Shown here piece after piece: positions 62,370 through 64,000 of a stretch of 64,000 nt of DNA. The first letter of the stretch is position 1; each line of letters starts with the position of its first letter. The stretch covers positions 20,276,042-20,340,041 of the forward strand of contig NC_056543.1 in the NCBI RefSeq assembly GCF_910596095.1. The letters are read 5' to 3'. Made by a program: the position numbers and the translations under genes. Source of the stretch: Thunnus maccoyii (lineage: Eukaryota; Chordata; Actinopteri; Scombriformes; Scombridae). Below the pieces are notes generated by a model. That model made no database searches, was not told the origin of the DNA, and saw nothing but the letters and a program-made list of their open reading frames with translations.

Positions 62370-64000
62370 TGCCTTATTATTGAGTTATACTAATGTATAT
62401 GAAAAAGATTTCAAAGCTGCAATACTTTTACCCTCAACATAAAGAATGCTGTATTGAATGCATATTACTTTTATATAATAATGGTACCCATTATTCTGTT
62501 TAGGATATTTCATTTTACATTTTCTGACCAATGAACCACAAATTATTGTCTCTTTCATAAGAGAGTGAGTAGAATGCATTGGAAAAGTATCTGACAGAGG
62601 AAAATATGAAAAAAAAGGCCCATATGATGTAAATACTTGAGTAAATTCAAAGTGTGACAAAAATGTTGTGAAGTATATCTCCCCCTGGGTGTAAACAAGC
62701 TGTGGACTGAAATAACCAGAGGCGCAGTGACTTCATTACAAGCCTGGCTGGATTAAACATCAGTGGTCAGAGACGGACCGGAACAGCAACAGAAACCCCA
62801 AGGCATGACTGACATATGCAAAAGAGAGGGACGTGCCACCGGAGCCAGTGAACCATAAACCCCCTACTAGGCTTGTATGTTACATAAACTCTGAAATGCA
62901 GATTCACATACACACACACACTGACGCCATGATGTGCCTATTTATTTATTCATACATAGAGTCAAAGTGTGTTGTGTTGCGTCACATGCTAAGTGTCTGT
63001 GGTTATGCCACTCCTAAAGCGAAAACATAAATCAGTTTTCTGTGAGCCACAGGAATCAGCATACATTATTATATAAATGAGTACAATCACAACTTTGATG
63101 AGTTTTCAGTTGGCAGAGTACCCGCTCCCCTGGCTAATGCAAGGAATTATATGTAGGCTACTTGCTATTCAAATGATTCATTAGATTTTTGAATTGAATA
63201 GAAATAATTCATGCAGTAACTTGTGATGGGATTGATCCAAATCTTCAAATCTCTCCCCTCTGATTTGTTTGACATTAGGGGCGCCAGTACATCTGTACTT
63301 TTCCACACATGCAAATGAGGCCTCTTGCTTCCGTTACCACTCCCTCTGCTGTTGCAAGTGATTATTACTCTCATTATCTCACTGATCTGCTTTGACGGTA
63401 AATACATGTGAACTCTGGCCTAGTAAGGGTAGAGATAAACAAGACTATGTCAAAACCTAGTATGTGGCTGAACCGTGTATGAGCTAACTTCATCACTCAA
63501 TCAGTCAGCAGTCACTCGGGGTGCATTCTGATACCTATACTACCATACTGTTTATTATGCAAGAAAAGGACCTAGTATGTCCCACTATATAGTATGTGAA
63601 ATGCATTATGCCAAAGGTAGCAGGATGTCCTACTACTTCTGGTCGCATTTTGCAGTATGCAAGTCAGCATGTTTTTCTGTCTTTTCTGACCCACAATCCT
63701 CTATGAAGCAGAAGATACATCACATCAACTGAGCTGCCAAGAGCACAGACCAACGACTGCGTATTGACAGTGCAATGATGGAAGCTTGTGCAACAACAGA
63801 AGCAGCAATGACAGATGAAGTGGTATGTCCCATCTGTATGCAGCATATTCTGTCTGGATATTCCAAATTAGGCTTTATTACGAATGTAGCATTTTCCAAT
63901 TAAGACAGGTGGAATATGCCAGTATTATTCATGTTTTTGGAGTATTCTTTGGACATGTATACAGCGCATTCGGAATATGCATCTCAATTGGGGTTTTTAC
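62370..64000. other. Gene-free right end of the window
   Basis: No exon is seen. From about 63,540, repeated TAGTATG-type words (ACCTAGTATGTCCCACTATA) suggest a hAT-like fish MITE fragment. The last 100 bases have AGTATTCTTTGGACATG-like words, possibly the start of another repeat. Neither could be bounded. Confidence 0.35.

Noticed and set aside
1-64000. CRISPR array, operon, phage or other prokaryote-type system
   Set aside because: The window is vertebrate nuclear DNA with spliced genes; no direct-repeat/spacer array or gene cassette was seen.

Overview
The window is vertebrate nuclear DNA, most likely from a spiny-rayed (percomorph) teleost fish. Genes have short GT-AG introns and compact spacing. 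The sequence is rich in long CA/TG microsatellites and in interspersed repeats of a style I recognise from percomorph genomes (foldback MITEs, an L2-type LINE). The species cannot be named from the sequence alone.

Five protein-coding genes can be reconstructed exon by exon. From left to right: nqo1 (minus, 12,878-14,170, six exons, 271 aa quinone reductase); nhlh2 (plus, coding exon 25,118-25,489, with a 5' UTR exon ending at 23,824); vangl1 (plus, coding exons 34,384-47,530, eight exons, 542 aa planar-polarity membrane protein); casq2 (minus, 51,021-57,313, eleven exons, 429 aa cardiac-type calsequestrin); and a KCNE2-like single-coding-exon gene (minus, 59,329-59,661, 110 aa potassium-channel beta subunit). 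A frame-broken coiled-coil sequence at about 2.0-2.9 kb looks like a pseudogene. A decayed copy of the last nqo1 exon lies just beyond nqo1 at 12,042-12,290.

nhlh2, vangl1 and casq2 are also neighbours on human chromosome 1p13, so this is an old conserved block. nqo1 and the KCNE2-like gene are not part of that human neighbourhood as I recall it. The genes do not form one pathway. casq2 (sarcoplasmic-reticulum calcium store) and the KCNE2-like gene (potassium-channel modulation) both fit cardiac electrophysiology, but that link is inference.

The rest is non-coding. 1-12 kb holds a coiled-coil relic, a duplicated 440-bp TTAGGG-containing repeat and a foldback repeat. 14.4-23.4 kb is gene-free and contains one candidate regulatory cluster. 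26-34 kb lies between nhlh2 and vangl1 and contains MITEs and RFX X-box/PBX-like sites. The vangl1 introns contain several foldback MITEs, one a 529-bp near-palindrome. casq2 intron 8 contains a dead, 5'-truncated L2 LINE lying between the two ends of a foldback MITE. No CRISPR array, rRNA, convincing tRNA or multi-gene exotic system was found.
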